A DNA stretch of 64,000 bases, taken from Nostoc sp. FACHB-973 (GTDB taxonomy: Bacteria; Cyanobacteriota; Cyanobacteriia; Cyanobacteriales; Nostocaceae). How positions within the stretch are numbered: the stretch's first letter is position 1; each line of letters begins with the position of its first letter. The stretch covers positions 1-64,000 of the forward strand of contig NZ_JACJSJ010000024.1 in assembly GCF_014698115.1 (NCBI RefSeq), written 5' to 3'. The notes below the pieces were generated by a model. The model did no database searches, was not told where the DNA came from, and was given only the letters and a program-made list of their open reading frames with translations. Positions 26,341 through 34,909 of the stretch are shown piece after piece. The position numbers and the translations under genes are program-made.

Positions 26341-26576
26341 CTGCCCTCAAATGCATTCAGAATCTCATCAGGCAAAGGTGCATCGAAATCATCAGGTACT
26401 GTAAATTCTCCTGCACACAAACCAAATGGGCGTCGTTGTTTTGTGGTACTTGTAATTGGTTTTAATTCAGCAATTGGTTTATCTGCTTGGACAATGAGAA
26501 AGCTTTCACCCGCCTCAACTTGATTCAGGTATTTCAAAGGATCTCGTTGGATATCATCAACTGTAACTTTTTGCAT
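26337..26576 (-). CDS. Phd/YefM-type antitoxin
   Basis: A 79-residue protein with an N-terminal Phd/YefM DNA-binding fold: MQKVTVDDIQRDPLKYLNQV, then EAGESFLIVQADKPIAELKPI. The C-terminal tail is acidic and probably disordered (CAGEFTVPDDFDAPLPDEIL) and would wrap and inhibit the PIN toxin. It is upstream of and overlapping vapC, so the pair forms a two-gene operon likely autorepressed by the complex. Confidence 0.88.
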   Translation of the reverse strand: MQKVTVDDIQRDPLKYLNQVEAGESFLIVQADKPIAELKPITSTTKQRRPFGLCAGEFTVPDDFDAPLPDEILNAFEGR

Positions 26577-26721
26577 CTGAGTATTTCGGCGCGGTGGTAC
26601 GGGAATAGTACATTGCTTGACTCAATTTTAGTACGATGTTTGAGAACAAGCCGCTTTGGGGGAGGTTGAGTGGAGCGATCGCGATATCAACAGCTAGTTT
26701 GTTATAGTCATCTTTAGTTTG

Positions 26722-26801
26722 GTAGGGTGCGTTATCGCGCCAGCGTAACGCACCGTCAATGATTTCAGTGCGTTAGGACTTGCGTCCATAACGCACCCTA
26801 C
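26722..26801. repeat. MITE-like palindromic element with 13-bp terminal inverted repeats
   Basis: Perfect 13-base ends GTAGGGTGCGTTA (26722-26734) and TAACGCACCCTAC (26789-26801) enclose 54 bases with further copies of the TAACGCACC/GTGCGTTA core. The element is non-coding. GTAGGGTGCGTTA-type repeats are recalled as abundant in filamentous cyanobacteria. It separates the toxin-antitoxin pair from the Mrr-like gene. Confidence 0.85.
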
Positions 26802-26834
26802 GACTAATAATAGTTACCTGATTAGCTGGTTTTT

Positions 26835-27713
26835 TCAAGATTGAAATTCTTTAAAAAAGTGAATATCTACATCAAATGTTTTGCGAGGTATTAACCCAAG
26901 TTCTAAATTCTCAAACATATCAAGTAGTTTCTCTCCATGAACTAGTTCTAGTGGCGGTACACCATCTCGTATAGCTTCTTTTTGAGCATCTGGTGTAAAA
27001 GTACCCGTTGTTATAATAATTCCTTTATCAGCCCTACCCATCATTGCACCACGAAAATCTCTCACTTGTGGAGAGGATACAGAACCGGTATATCTTTTGC
27101 ACTGAAAAAGTACTTTGAAGCTTAAAAATGGATTTACTTGTAATATTCCATGACCGTCAATACCGCCATCTCCTGAACGTCCTGTGACAGTAACTTTTTC
27201 AAAGCCTGACTCTCTCAACAGTCGCTGACACAAGCGTTCAAATCCTTCTGGAGGAAGCGATATCAAAATTTCAAGCAGCTTCTTACGATATGATGAATCA
27301 TCACTGACTGTAGTATTATTTGGAGCAATACTTTCTTCAACTATCTCATCATCCTGAGATAATTCCTCTGTAGAATCTCTATCACTTTGAAACTCAGAAT
27401 GAACTTTCTTAAATATAAATAAAGCATCATAGAGTGATAGAAATTCTACAGCCCTCCCATTATCATTAAGACTCCAAACACCACGTTTTGAGGAGTCGAT
27501 TAAACCAGCTTTGACTAGGTAAAATCTAGCCCATGCAACTTGATTATCAAAACGAGGAGCGCCACCCTCAAGCAACTCTGTTCTTTCTTCTTCAGATATA
27601 TTTAATCGTTTTGCAATAAAATCTCTTACCTCAGAAGGACGACCAGAACCACCTAACTCTTTGAGTGCTTCTATTATTGGTGAAAAGAATCGAACAAATT
27701 TGGGGCCATTCAT
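26835..27713 (-). CDS. mrr: Mrr-like restriction endonuclease
   Basis: A 292-residue protein. The N-terminal winged-helix domain (about residues 5-95: PIIEALKELGGSGRPSEV...WARFYLVKAGLIDSSKRGVW) matches Mrr_N. The C-terminal domain (about 150-275) is a PD-(D/E)xK nuclease of the Mrr type: FERLCQRLLRESGFEKV, GRSGDGGIDGHG (catalytic Asp), LFQCKRY (Gln-x-Lys) and IITTGTFTPDAQKEA. Mrr enzymes are type IV enzymes that cut methylated DNA. A conserved linker of acidic residues separates the domains. It is located near the toxin-antitoxin pair, giving a small defence-flavoured patch. Modification specificity cannot be predicted. Confidence 0.9.
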   Translation of the reverse strand: MNGPKFVRFFSPIIEALKELGGSGRPSEVRDFIAKRLNISEEERTELLEGGAPRFDNQVAWARFYLVKAGLIDSSKRGVWSLNDNGRAVEFLSLYDALFIFKKVHSEFQSDRDSTEELSQDDEIVEESIAPNNTTVSDDSSYRKKLLEILISLPPEGFERLCQRLLRESGFEKVTVTGRSGDGGIDGHGILQVNPFLSFKVLFQCKRYTGSVSSPQVRDFRGAMMGRADKGIIITTGTFTPDAQKEAIRDGVPPLELVHGEKLLDMFENLELGLIPRKTFDVDIHFFKEFQS

Positions 27714-27828
27714 TGTAAGTTTTACAATTAGAAATAAATCAAAGGTGGGTTAAACTTTCGTCTAACCCACTTTAGCCTAGAAGTTCATCAAGTAGTAAAA
27801 GTGGGCACAATGCTTGCTATACAATCAA

Positions 27829-30471
27829 TTAACGCAACGCGGATTTTAACTCACTTTGCGCCTGTGCTAACGCCTCTGGCAACTTACTCGCATCTCTACC
27901 GCCGGCTTGGGCTAAATTTGGTCTGCCACCGCCGCCGCCACCGCAGATTTTAGCAATATTACCCACAAATTTACCAGCTTGCAGTCCTTTTTTATTAACT
28001 TCTGGACTAAAAGCCGCAACTATACTGACTTTCCCAGCTTCGGGAACAGAACCCAGTACCACGGCACCATTACCGATTTTTTGCAGCAAGCGTTCGGCTG
28101 CGGTTTTCAATGATTCTGCGTCAACGTCTTCTAATTGGGCGACGATAATTTTAGAATCGCCGACAGTTTCCGCTGTTTGTAGCAAGCTGTCAGATTTAGC
28201 GATCGCCAATTGTCCTTTCAAGGTTTCTAGTTGCTTTTCGGCTGTTCTAAGTTCAGTTTGCAGACTAGTAATTCTGTCTGGTAATTCTTCGGGTTTAACT
28301 TTAAAGCGATCGCTCAAATCTTTAACTACTTTATCCCGCACGTTGAGATAATCCAGTATTGCTGGCCCCGAAACAGCTTCAATGCGCCGCACCCCAGAAG
28401 CTACTCCAGCTTCGGAAATAATTTTAAAGACGCCAATTTCAGCAGTATTACTGACATGTGTGCCACCGCATAGTTCCATTGATACGCTAGGAAAGTCAAT
28501 TACTCGCACTTCTTCTCCGTATTTTTCGCCGAACATGGCAACGGCACCCCTAGCTTTGGCTTCTGCTAAAGGTAATACCTCCACTTTGGCATTATGCGCC
28601 TGTGCAATCCAAGTATTTACTTGTTCTTCAATTTGTTGGACTTCCTCGGCTGTCAACGCACGGGGACAGTTGAAGTCAAAGCGTAATCTGTCAAAGGAAA
28701 CCAGAGAACCCGCTTGGGATATGCCATCATCGACAATTTTCTTTAACGCAGCTTGCAGTAGGTGGGTTGCAGTATGGTTAGCTTGGGCACGACGCCGACA
28801 AGCCGCATCGATTTGGGCAGTTACACCATCTCCTACACGGAGTGTACCGCGTTCGATGCGTCCGAAGTGAACAAAGAAATCAGATTCTTTTTTCACGTCT
28901 TCCACGCGAATCACAATCCCATCACCGGAGATATAACCGCGATCGCCGATTTGTCCCCCGGACTCTGCATAAAATGGCGTTTTGTCAAGGACAATTTGTA
29001 CCGATGTTCCTGCTTCTGCTTCCTCTTGGGAAACGCCTTCTACCAAAATCGCTTCGACTTTCGCCGTCGCCGCAGATTGGGAATATCCTAAGAACTCGGT
29101 GGCGTGGATGTGTTCTGCTAATTTGTCGAGGGAACCTTGGACAGTTAAATCGATGGTTTCATGTGCTGCTTTGGCGCGTTCCACCTGCTTTTGCATTTCG
29201 GCATCAAAGCCAACTTCATCCACTGTCAGATGATTTTCTTCGGCGATTTCTTGGGTAAGTTCTAGGGGAAAACCGTAGGTGTCATATAAAGTAAAGGCGC
29301 TTTCACCACTAATAGAGGTTTTGCCTTGCTGTTTTACTTCTTGGATAATTTCTTCTAAGAGTTTTTCCCCTCTATCCAGAGTTCTCAAGAAATTAGACTC
29401 TTCGCGTTGCAACTCAGCTTTAATTGCTGCTTCCCGTTGGCGCACGTTGGGGTAAGCTAATTCTGAAAGAGCGATCGCAGTTTCGGCAACTTGGGTAGTA
29501 AATTCACCACTAATCCCAATTAATCGCCCATGACGCACCACCCGCCGAATTAATCGCCGCAACACATAACCGCGTCCACCGTTGGAGGCGCGAATTTCAT
29601 CAGCTATCATATGGATGACAGCCCGAATATGATCGCCAATGACTTTTAGGGAAGTTTTAGTTTTTTCATCGCTGCTATGGTAATCAACACCAGCAATTTG
29701 GGCTGCTGTTTGGATAATTGGGAAAATCAGGTCAGTTTCGTAGTTATTCGGCACTTTTTGGAGAATTTGCGCCATTCTATCCAAACCCATGCCGGTGTCG
29801 ATGTTCTTGTTTTGCAGTGGCGTTAAATTGCCAGTAGTATCCCGGTTATATTGCATGAAGACGAGGTTATAAAACTCGATAAACCGCGTATCGTCTTCTA
29901 AATCTATATTTTCGTCGCCGCGTTCGGGGTGGAAGTCGTAATAAATCTCCGAACAAGGGCCACAAGGCCCAGTGGGGCCGGACACCCAAAAGTTATCGTC
30001 TGCACCCAAGCGCTTTATTCTTGCTATCGGCACACCAATTTGATCCCGCCAAATGCCAAAGGCTTCATCGTCATCTTCAAAAACGCTGACAACGAGGTTT
30101 TGGGGAGAAAAGCCAAAGACTTGAGTGGAAATTTCCCAACCCCAAGCGATCGCTTGTTCTTTAAAATAATCACCAAAGCTGAAATTACCCAGCATTTCAA
30201 AGAACGTGTGATGGCGTTTGGTGCGTCCGACGTTTTCGATGTCGTTGGTGCGGATACACTTTTGGGAAGTCGTAGCCCGCTTAAATTCTGGTGTGCGCTG
30301 TCCCAAGAATATCGGCTTAAATGGTAGCATCCCCGCGATCGTCAGCAGCACGGTCGGGTCTTCTGGCACGAGGGAGGCACTTGGCAGAACTTGGTGACTC
30401 CGTTGGGCAAAGAAGTCGAGAAATATGTTGCGAATTTCGTTACCGCTTAGGTGTTGGGGATTTGAAGACAT
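27829..30471 (-). CDS. alaS: alanyl-tRNA synthetase
   Basis: An 880-residue class II synthetase that charges tRNA-Ala. The order is: catalytic domain ([20 protein letters not shown]...; [20 protein letters not shown] motif 2; [12 protein letters not shown] motif 3), then the editing domain with zinc ligands HTATHLL and [13 protein letters not shown], then the C-Ala/DHHA1 domain with the glycine-rich [15 protein letters not shown] near the end. Length and motifs are complete. It is monocistronic on the minus strand. Confidence 0.97.
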   Translation of the reverse strand: MSSNPQHLSGNEIRNIFLDFFAQRSHQVLPSASLVPEDPTVLLTIAGMLPFKPIFLGQRTPEFKRATTSQKCIRTNDIENVGRTKRHHTFFEMLGNFSFGDYFKEQAIAWGWEISTQVFGFSPQNLVVSVFEDDDEAFGIWRDQIGVPIARIKRLGADDNFWVSGPTGPCGPCSEIYYDFHPERGDENIDLEDDTRFIEFYNLVFMQYNRDTTGNLTPLQNKNIDTGMGLDRMAQILQKVPNNYETDLIFPIIQTAAQIAGVDYHSSDEKTKTSLKVIGDHIRAVIHMIADEIRASNGGRGYVLRRLIRRVVRHGRLIGISGEFTTQVAETAIALSELAYPNVRQREAAIKAELQREESNFLRTLDRGEKLLEEIIQEVKQQGKTSISGESAFTLYDTYGFPLELTQEIAEENHLTVDEVGFDAEMQKQVERAKAAHETIDLTVQGSLDKLAEHIHATEFLGYSQSAATAKVEAILVEGVSQEEAEAGTSVQIVLDKTPFYAESGGQIGDRGYISGDGIVIRVEDVKKESDFFVHFGRIERGTLRVGDGVTAQIDAACRRRAQANHTATHLLQAALKKIVDDGISQAGSLVSFDRLRFDFNCPRALTAEEVQQIEEQVNTWIAQAHNAKVEVLPLAEAKARGAVAMFGEKYGEEVRVIDFPSVSMELCGGTHVSNTAEIGVFKIISEAGVASGVRRIEAVSGPAILDYLNVRDKVVKDLSDRFKVKPEELPDRITSLQTELRTAEKQLETLKGQLAIAKSDSLLQTAETVGDSKIIVAQLEDVDAESLKTAAERLLQKIGNGAVVLGSVPEAGKVSIVAAFSPEVNKKGLQAGKFVGNIAKICGGGGGGRPNLAQAGGRDASKLPEALAQAQSELKSALR

Positions 30472-30831
30472 GGGAGTTTTTAACTTTCTTTTAACTTTTG
30501 ACTTATGCCTACCTCCAGTAGTACTGCATGGCGTAAAATAAGCCCACTATTCAAAACAGAGCAAAAGCCCAGAATTAAAGGGTTTTGACTTTTGACTTTT
30601 GAATGCGTGACTTCCGCCCAGCGGCACTAGGTGTATTTCCATAAGCAGCTTTATATATTTTTGCATTTTGTTTGGTATTGCTGCCAGCCAACTGTACTAG
30701 TCGGTGAGCTAAATACAGCGATTATGGTGCTTTTAGGTCACTACTCTACTCTGGTGGGATGTGCGATCGCCAGATAATGATTTATCTTAATCCTTAAGAA
30801 ATAATTTAAAAAAACCATATTGAGGTAAAAA
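30472..30831. other. intergenic region between alaS and the metallochaperone
   Basis: About 360 bases carrying both promoters. It holds some CTTTTAACTTTTGACTT-type repetition near 30480-30600 and a HIP1-like GCGATCGC at 30764. No gene or strong hairpin was seen. The last 40 bases before the + strand gene are AT-rich and include GAGGTAAAAA, a ribosome site for the chaperone. Confidence 0.5.
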
Positions 30832-31032
30832 ATGGCACTAAAACTGAAAGTATCAAATATTGCTTGTGAAGGATGTGCAGAAACAATTACTGAATCAATC
30901 CATGTTATGGAACCTGACGCCAAGGTGGATGTCGATGTTAACACTAAAACCGTCACCGTGGAATCCGCAGCTTCTGAAGAATCAATCAAACAGGTAATTG
31001 TTGCTGCTGGTTATGCTGTCGAAGGTTACTAA
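30832..31032 (+). CDS. heavy-metal-associated domain protein (Atx1-like copper chaperone)
   Basis: A 66-residue single HMA domain with ferredoxin-like fold, MALKLKVSNIACEGCAETIT. The metal-binding CxxC is Cys12-Glu-Gly-Cys15. It ends VIVAAGYAVEGY. In cyanobacteria Atx1-type chaperones hand Cu(I) to P-type ATPases feeding plastocyanin and cytochrome oxidase. The typical first Met-x-Cys is replaced by Ile-Ala-Cys, as in several bacterial homologues. No copper ATPase is adjacent. GAGGT lies 7-11 bases upstream of the start. Confidence 0.88.
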   Translation: MALKLKVSNIACEGCAETITESIHVMEPDAKVDVDVNTKTVTVESAASEESIKQVIVAAGYAVEGY

Positions 31033-32211
31033 ATCCGATTTTGACTTGTTACAAAACTTGACACTTTAATATTTTAGGCTACGCTAACAAAATCTTTTTC
31101 TCTGATTTACGCTTTTTTGTGAGTGAAATTCAACTAATTTCCCACATTATAGGTACATTTTGACATCCGGTTTTTTATTTAGCTTTTTTGTGCATTGATG
31201 GTATTTCTTGCAAATAAAAAAATATGAATTAAGTAAACCAACACGGAAAAAACTAAGTATAAAAAATTTTCTGCGACTAACACATTATCAAAGTTTGGCT
31301 GAGGTCTGACTTAGATAGTGAATTTCCCGCCCTATGAGTCTGCTGTGTAATTTTAGGGTCAATCAGCACCTGCAAAAATTCTTCCTATGGGAGGCGATTT
31401 TGTAGTATGTGATTGACATTTTTCTCAGTCCACTCCTTTTTTTAATAGGTGATGAAAGCCTAGTCTCTAAGGGAAAAGACTCAGATGCTGGAAAAGTAAA
31501 TTAGGTCAACTTGAAAAAATATAAAACAGACCTAACTAACCTCCCAACCTGCTTAAGGAAGCTTTCAGGGTAAATCAAAGCCTCTCTCCTTTGAGCAGTG
31601 AGGTTTAAACATAGGTATTACATCCAATTTGCTGGAGTTAGTTAGTAGTTTTCATATTTATGAAACTTCGGTTTTTACGGTGAAATTAAAAATTAATATT
31701 TTTTTCATTTTTTGATGTGTCAGCAATTTTGCTGGCAGACATTACGATGATTGAAAATTTTTTATTCTCGTAATTACCTCAGGTAAATAACACCGAATAA
31801 ACTACAGCAATGCTTGATATACAAGTATAAAATATTCAGTATTTATACTGTTTTAAAAACATTCCGTAAAGAAGACATTAGTTACTATAAATAGAGGTTT
31901 CAGAAATTGTAGTAATAAATAGAAAGTCTTAAGAGGAGATTAAAGTTGAGAGTTTTTTTTAAATTCAGCGTTAAAAATTGTATAACAAGAAACATAAGTT
32001 AGCCGCAAGCATCATTAAAAAGTAAAAATCTCAAATTAAAAACAAAATTCCCTGAAATAAATTTATGGTCTGGGAAATATTGTTACTTCTTATTGATTGT
32101 GGTTTTTAAATTTTTACTTTTGCCTGATTCGGTAAATTTATTATTAGACAACAAGAGCAACAAGTTTTAGTAGTTTAATCTCCTTAAGGTTGGAATCCTG
32201 TAAAAAAAGCA
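31033..32211. other. long AT-rich gene-free region
   Basis: About 1.18 kb with no open frame of note in any frame. It contains small dyads (for example TCAAAG/CTTTGA around 31576-31596) and a relatively GC-richer block at 31430-31640 that might be transcribed. I could not match it to any known structured RNA. The long leader precedes a diguanylate cyclase gene, so an extended regulatory 5' region is possible. Confidence 0.5.
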
Positions 32212-33237
32212 ATGAATATTTCCATTTTGGTCTTTGGAAATAATAACTTTCGCAACACACTTCCAGATCAGTTACGTTATGCGATCGCCTTGAATGTAGA
32301 AGTTATGGATAATGTGAATCAGGCGGTATCGCACATTCAAATGACGCCCCCTGATATCATACTTGTGCAGGCTAGCCAGGATGGCAGTATGGAATTGTGC
32401 AGTTGGTTGAAAGACCAAACAAAGCTATCGTGGATATACTGTATTCTTTTTGAAGATCGTCCCCAACAGCTGACTGAGAGAAAAAAGTATGGTTGGCACA
32501 GAGAATTAGAAATGACTGCTGCGGTATTAAAGCAAGGAGCTGATGCTTATATTTGGCATCTAATTGATGAAAAAACAGAGCATAGCTTGGAAGAATTGAC
32601 CGCGAATCATGGGCTAATACTTGCCCAATTGACCGTTGGCTTGCGGAAAGCGCAAAAATACCGAGATTTGATTCGGACAAATGATTTATTATCAACGATC
32701 GCCTTAGCCGATTCATTGACAGAATTAAATAATCGCCGTGCTTTAGAATGGGATTTACCCAGGCAAATTCAAAAAGCAAGAACTCAGAAAACTTCCCTGA
32801 GTTTGATTATTCTGGATGTAGATCATTTCAAAAAAGTTAACGACACTTATGGGCATTTAGTTGGCGATCGCCTTTTGCAGGTGTTGTGTCAGCGTCTAAA
32901 ACAGAATCTGCGTTTTCAAGACACTGCATTTCGCTATGGAGGTGAAGAATTTGTGATTCTTCTGGCAAACACTACCGGTGAAGAAGCACTAATTGTAGCC
33001 CGTCGTCTCAATCGCGTAGTCAGCGACGAACCATTTCCACTCAATAATAAACTGACAATTAATATCACCATTAGCTTGGGTACAGCCTCTTTAGAAGCTG
33101 ACGATGACGAACAAGGAAAAAGTCTGCTTGATCGTGCCGATCAATGTTTACTACAGGCTAAAACTACTGGGCGTAATCGGGTTATCGACTCCAAATACTT
33201 ATCTCATGTCCGACATTTGAAGGCTGTATCTTCGTAA
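32212..33237 (+). CDS. diguanylate cyclase with N-terminal receiver-like domain
   Basis: A 341-residue protein. Residues 1-130 resemble a CheY-like fold (MNISILVFGNNNFRNTL..., PPDIILVQAS), but the usual phosphoacceptor Asp position reads Gln/Ala (ILVQAS), so it is probably a pseudo-receiver. Residues 165-330 form a GGDEF domain: SLTELNNRRALEWDL, LDVDHFKKVNDTYGH, and the active-site loop GGEEF at about 243-247. An RxxD inhibitory site (RFQD, about 234-237) stands five residues ahead of it. It should make c-di-GMP with product inhibition. It follows a 1.18-kb gene-free leader. Confidence 0.9.
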   Translation: MNISILVFGNNNFRNTLPDQLRYAIALNVEVMDNVNQAVSHIQMTPPDIILVQASQDGSMELCSWLKDQTKLSWIYCILFEDRPQQLTERKKYGWHRELEMTAAVLKQGADAYIWHLIDEKTEHSLEELTANHGLILAQLTVGLRKAQKYRDLIRTNDLLSTIALADSLTELNNRRALEWDLPRQIQKARTQKTSLSLIILDVDHFKKVNDTYGHLVGDRLLQVLCQRLKQNLRFQDTAFRYGGEEFVILLANTTGEEALIVARRLNRVVSDEPFPLNNKLTINITISLGTASLEADDDEQGKSLLDRADQCLLQAKTTGRNRVIDSKYLSHVRHLKAVSS

Positions 33238-33238
33238 A

Positions 33239-33275
33239 AGTGGGGAGTGGGGAGTAGGGAGTAGGGAATGGGGCA
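33239..33275. repeat. GGGGAGT/AGGGAGT heptamer array
   Basis: Five imperfect 7-base units (GTGGGGA, GTAGGGA, ATGGGGC) directly follow the diguanylate cyclase stop codon. Confidence 0.7.
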
Positions 33276-33453
33276 TAGGGCATTGAAAGTGCTGTTAGCG
33301 GTAGCGAGGGCGTTTAGCCCTTACTGAGTGCTGAGTGAGGAGTTATTATTGGGAGCAACGCGATTTTGTGAGCAGGGGAGGCAAGGGGAGACAAAGAAAT
33401 AAGTGTATTTCGGGCTATAGCGGTAGTAAAAAATACTAAAATTACCTCTTCAC

Positions 33454-33535
33454 TCCCCCTGCTCCCCCTGCTTCCCCTGCTCCCCCTGCCTAAGAAAGCT
33501 CCACTCCCTACTCCCCACTCCCTACTCCCAACTTT
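33454..33535. repeat. C-rich heptamer array reaching into a gene 3' end
   Basis: CTCCCCCTG units (33454-33490) followed by CTCCCTACTCCCCA units (33502-33530). The second block overlaps the last codons of the peptidase-like gene on the minus strand (residues KLGVGSGE), so this repeat now encodes that protein's C-terminus. Confidence 0.7.
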
Positions 33536-34191
33536 TCCCGACAATCTTCTACGGAACTGCGTTCTCGCATGGCATTAACTAAAGCCTCGTAGCTAGACCA
33601 ATTTTCTTGTAGTAGGGTTTTTGCTTGCAGGGCATGAAACCGCATTTTTTGTTGATAATTTGACTCAGAAAAACCTAAAATTGTCAAGACTTTTATCAAC
33701 TTATTTTTATCATCAGCTCCACCCTCAGCATTATTAAAAACTAGGGTTTCCGCAGCAATACCCGCCATCCAAACAGTGGAGTAGCGGTCAAGCATTTGGG
33801 CACTGATTTTACCTACTTCTAGTTGAGATGCTAATTGACTATCATCAAAGGTAACGCCGCCTTGCCCACCTTGCCCTTGCTTCCAGGCTTCCCAAGCACT
33901 GAGGGTGTAGCCGGTAACAGGAATACCCAACAGGTGAGCAACTAAAAAATGTCCTGCTTCGTGGTGAATAATGCGATCGCGGTGTTCACTTGAAAAACCA
34001 GCAATCCAGTCTAAAAAGATTGTACCGCCCTTGCCCTGTAAGCTAAAACTGTCAAAAGTCGCTATTCCCAAGATAGCGAAGGTAGCAAGCGCCGGTACTG
34101 CGGGCGATAAGTTGAAGAATGGCCCCAGCAGTACCGATAGCGTCATGAGAAAGATAGATATTGCAACTAAATTTAGGCTAGTCTGGCTCAT
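33508..34191 (-). CDS. membrane-anchored FtsH-peptidase-like (M41) protein without an AAA domain
   Basis: A 227-residue protein. Two N-terminal hydrophobic segments (residues 5-30 and 32-48) are followed by an M41-type peptidase region with the zinc motif HHEAGHFLVAHLLGIPVTGYT (HExxH), the FtsH-like GGVTFDDS segment and MAGIAAETLVFNNAEGGADD. The AAA+ ATPase module of FtsH is absent. Cyanobacteria and plants encode such ATPase-less FtsH-like proteins, some with proven roles in membrane-protein turnover. The C-terminal residues are encoded by a tandem repeat. Substrate unknown. Confidence 0.85.
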   Translation of the reverse strand: MSQTSLNLVAISIFLMTLSVLLGPFFNLSPAVPALATFAILGIATFDSFSLQGKGGTIFLDWIAGFSSEHRDRIIHHEAGHFLVAHLLGIPVTGYTLSAWEAWKQGQGGQGGVTFDDSQLASQLEVGKISAQMLDRYSTVWMAGIAAETLVFNNAEGGADDKNKLIKVLTILGFSESNYQQKMRFHALQAKTLLQENWSSYEALVNAMRERSSVEDCREKLGVGSGE

Positions 34192-34265
34192 TGAGAGTTT
34201 TGTGAGAATCTGCTTAATCTTTCTTCATTATCACCCGATGTCTACCACAGGCTACAGCTTCGCTC

Positions 34266-34310
34266 TGGGATTGGGGACTGGGGACTGGGGATTGGGGACT
34301 GGGGACTGGG
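34266..34310. repeat. GGGGATT/GGGGACT heptanucleotide array
   Basis: Six tandem 7-base units, the same unit as at 22534-22603. An inverse copy (CCCAATCCCCAGTCCC) lies 60 bases downstream. Confidence 0.85.
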
Positions 34311-34655
34311 TAAGTTTTCCAAAATTTGCCGATGCTTACTTAAAGCCTCAAACATTATTTTGAAGCTTCATACCCAATCCCCAGTCCCTTTTACAAATCC
34401 CTTGACGATGTAATTTTTCAGATAGGGATTTGACTATAAGTGAAGAATTTTTACAAAAGTAGATACTCTGCATAAAAACAATCAATAATTCTGATTCCTG
34501 ATTAGTAGTTTAAAACTATAGATTTTGCAGTTTGCGGACAGGTCTTAATGAATACTGTTAATTATGTAAGAATTCATAGCTCATAATTCCAGAAACTTTG
34601 ATATACAAACTTAATAATTCCAACAAAATTATTAAGTTATATTTCCCACTCATTC

Positions 34656-34697
34656 TGACTCCTGAATTCTGAATTCTGAGTTCTGAATTTTGAATTC
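34656..34697. repeat. TGAATTC heptanucleotide array
   Basis: Five to six imperfect TGAATTC/TGAGTTC/TGAATTT units in the lipoxygenase upstream region. Confidence 0.75.
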
Positions 34698-34840
34698 TTA
34701 CATTTTTATTAATTTTCAGTGTTACTTCAAAGTTGTATCAGATGATTTACCACATAATTGACATTTAAAAGTACTCACACGATTAGATTACTTTTAAAGG
34801 TCAATAGCAGTTTATCAAATTCAATAACAAGCTTGCTGAG

Positions 34841-34872
34841 TAAGTTAACTAGACTTTAGCTAGTTAACTTAC
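34841..34872. promoter_or_regulatory. palindrome ahead of the lipoxygenase gene
   Basis: The sequence AAGTTAACTAG-ACTTTAG-CTAGTTAACTT forms an 11-bp perfect stem with a 7-base loop. It lies about 40 bases upstream of the lipoxygenase start. It is either a terminator of upstream transcription or an operator or leader hairpin; it lacks a following T-run, which favours a regulatory or structural role. Confidence 0.5.
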
Positions 34873-34909
34873 TTGCTATTCTTCTTACTTTCAACTGGGA
34901 TAAACATTT

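Larger units (their letters stand above)
34192..34909. other. intergenic region upstream of the lipoxygenase gene
   Basis: About 720 bases, AT-rich, containing three repeat blocks: GGGGATT/GGGGACT at 34266-34310, its inverse CCCAATCCCCAGTCCC at 34373-34388, and a TGAATTC array at 34656-34697. The two GGGGACT-type blocks face each other and could pair. Near 34845-34875 an AGTTAACTAGACTTTAGCTAGTTAACTT dyad precedes the lipoxygenase start and may be an operator or an upstream terminator. Confidence 0.5.

Noticed and set aside
28382..28870. 162-codon and neighbouring plus-strand frames inside alaS
   Set aside because: They are antisense shadows of a fully conserved alanyl-tRNA synthetase.
31430..31640. 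c-di-GMP riboswitch upstream of the diguanylate cyclase
   Set aside because: The position is tempting, but I cannot find the conserved GEMM core, and the block lies about 600 bases from the start codon.
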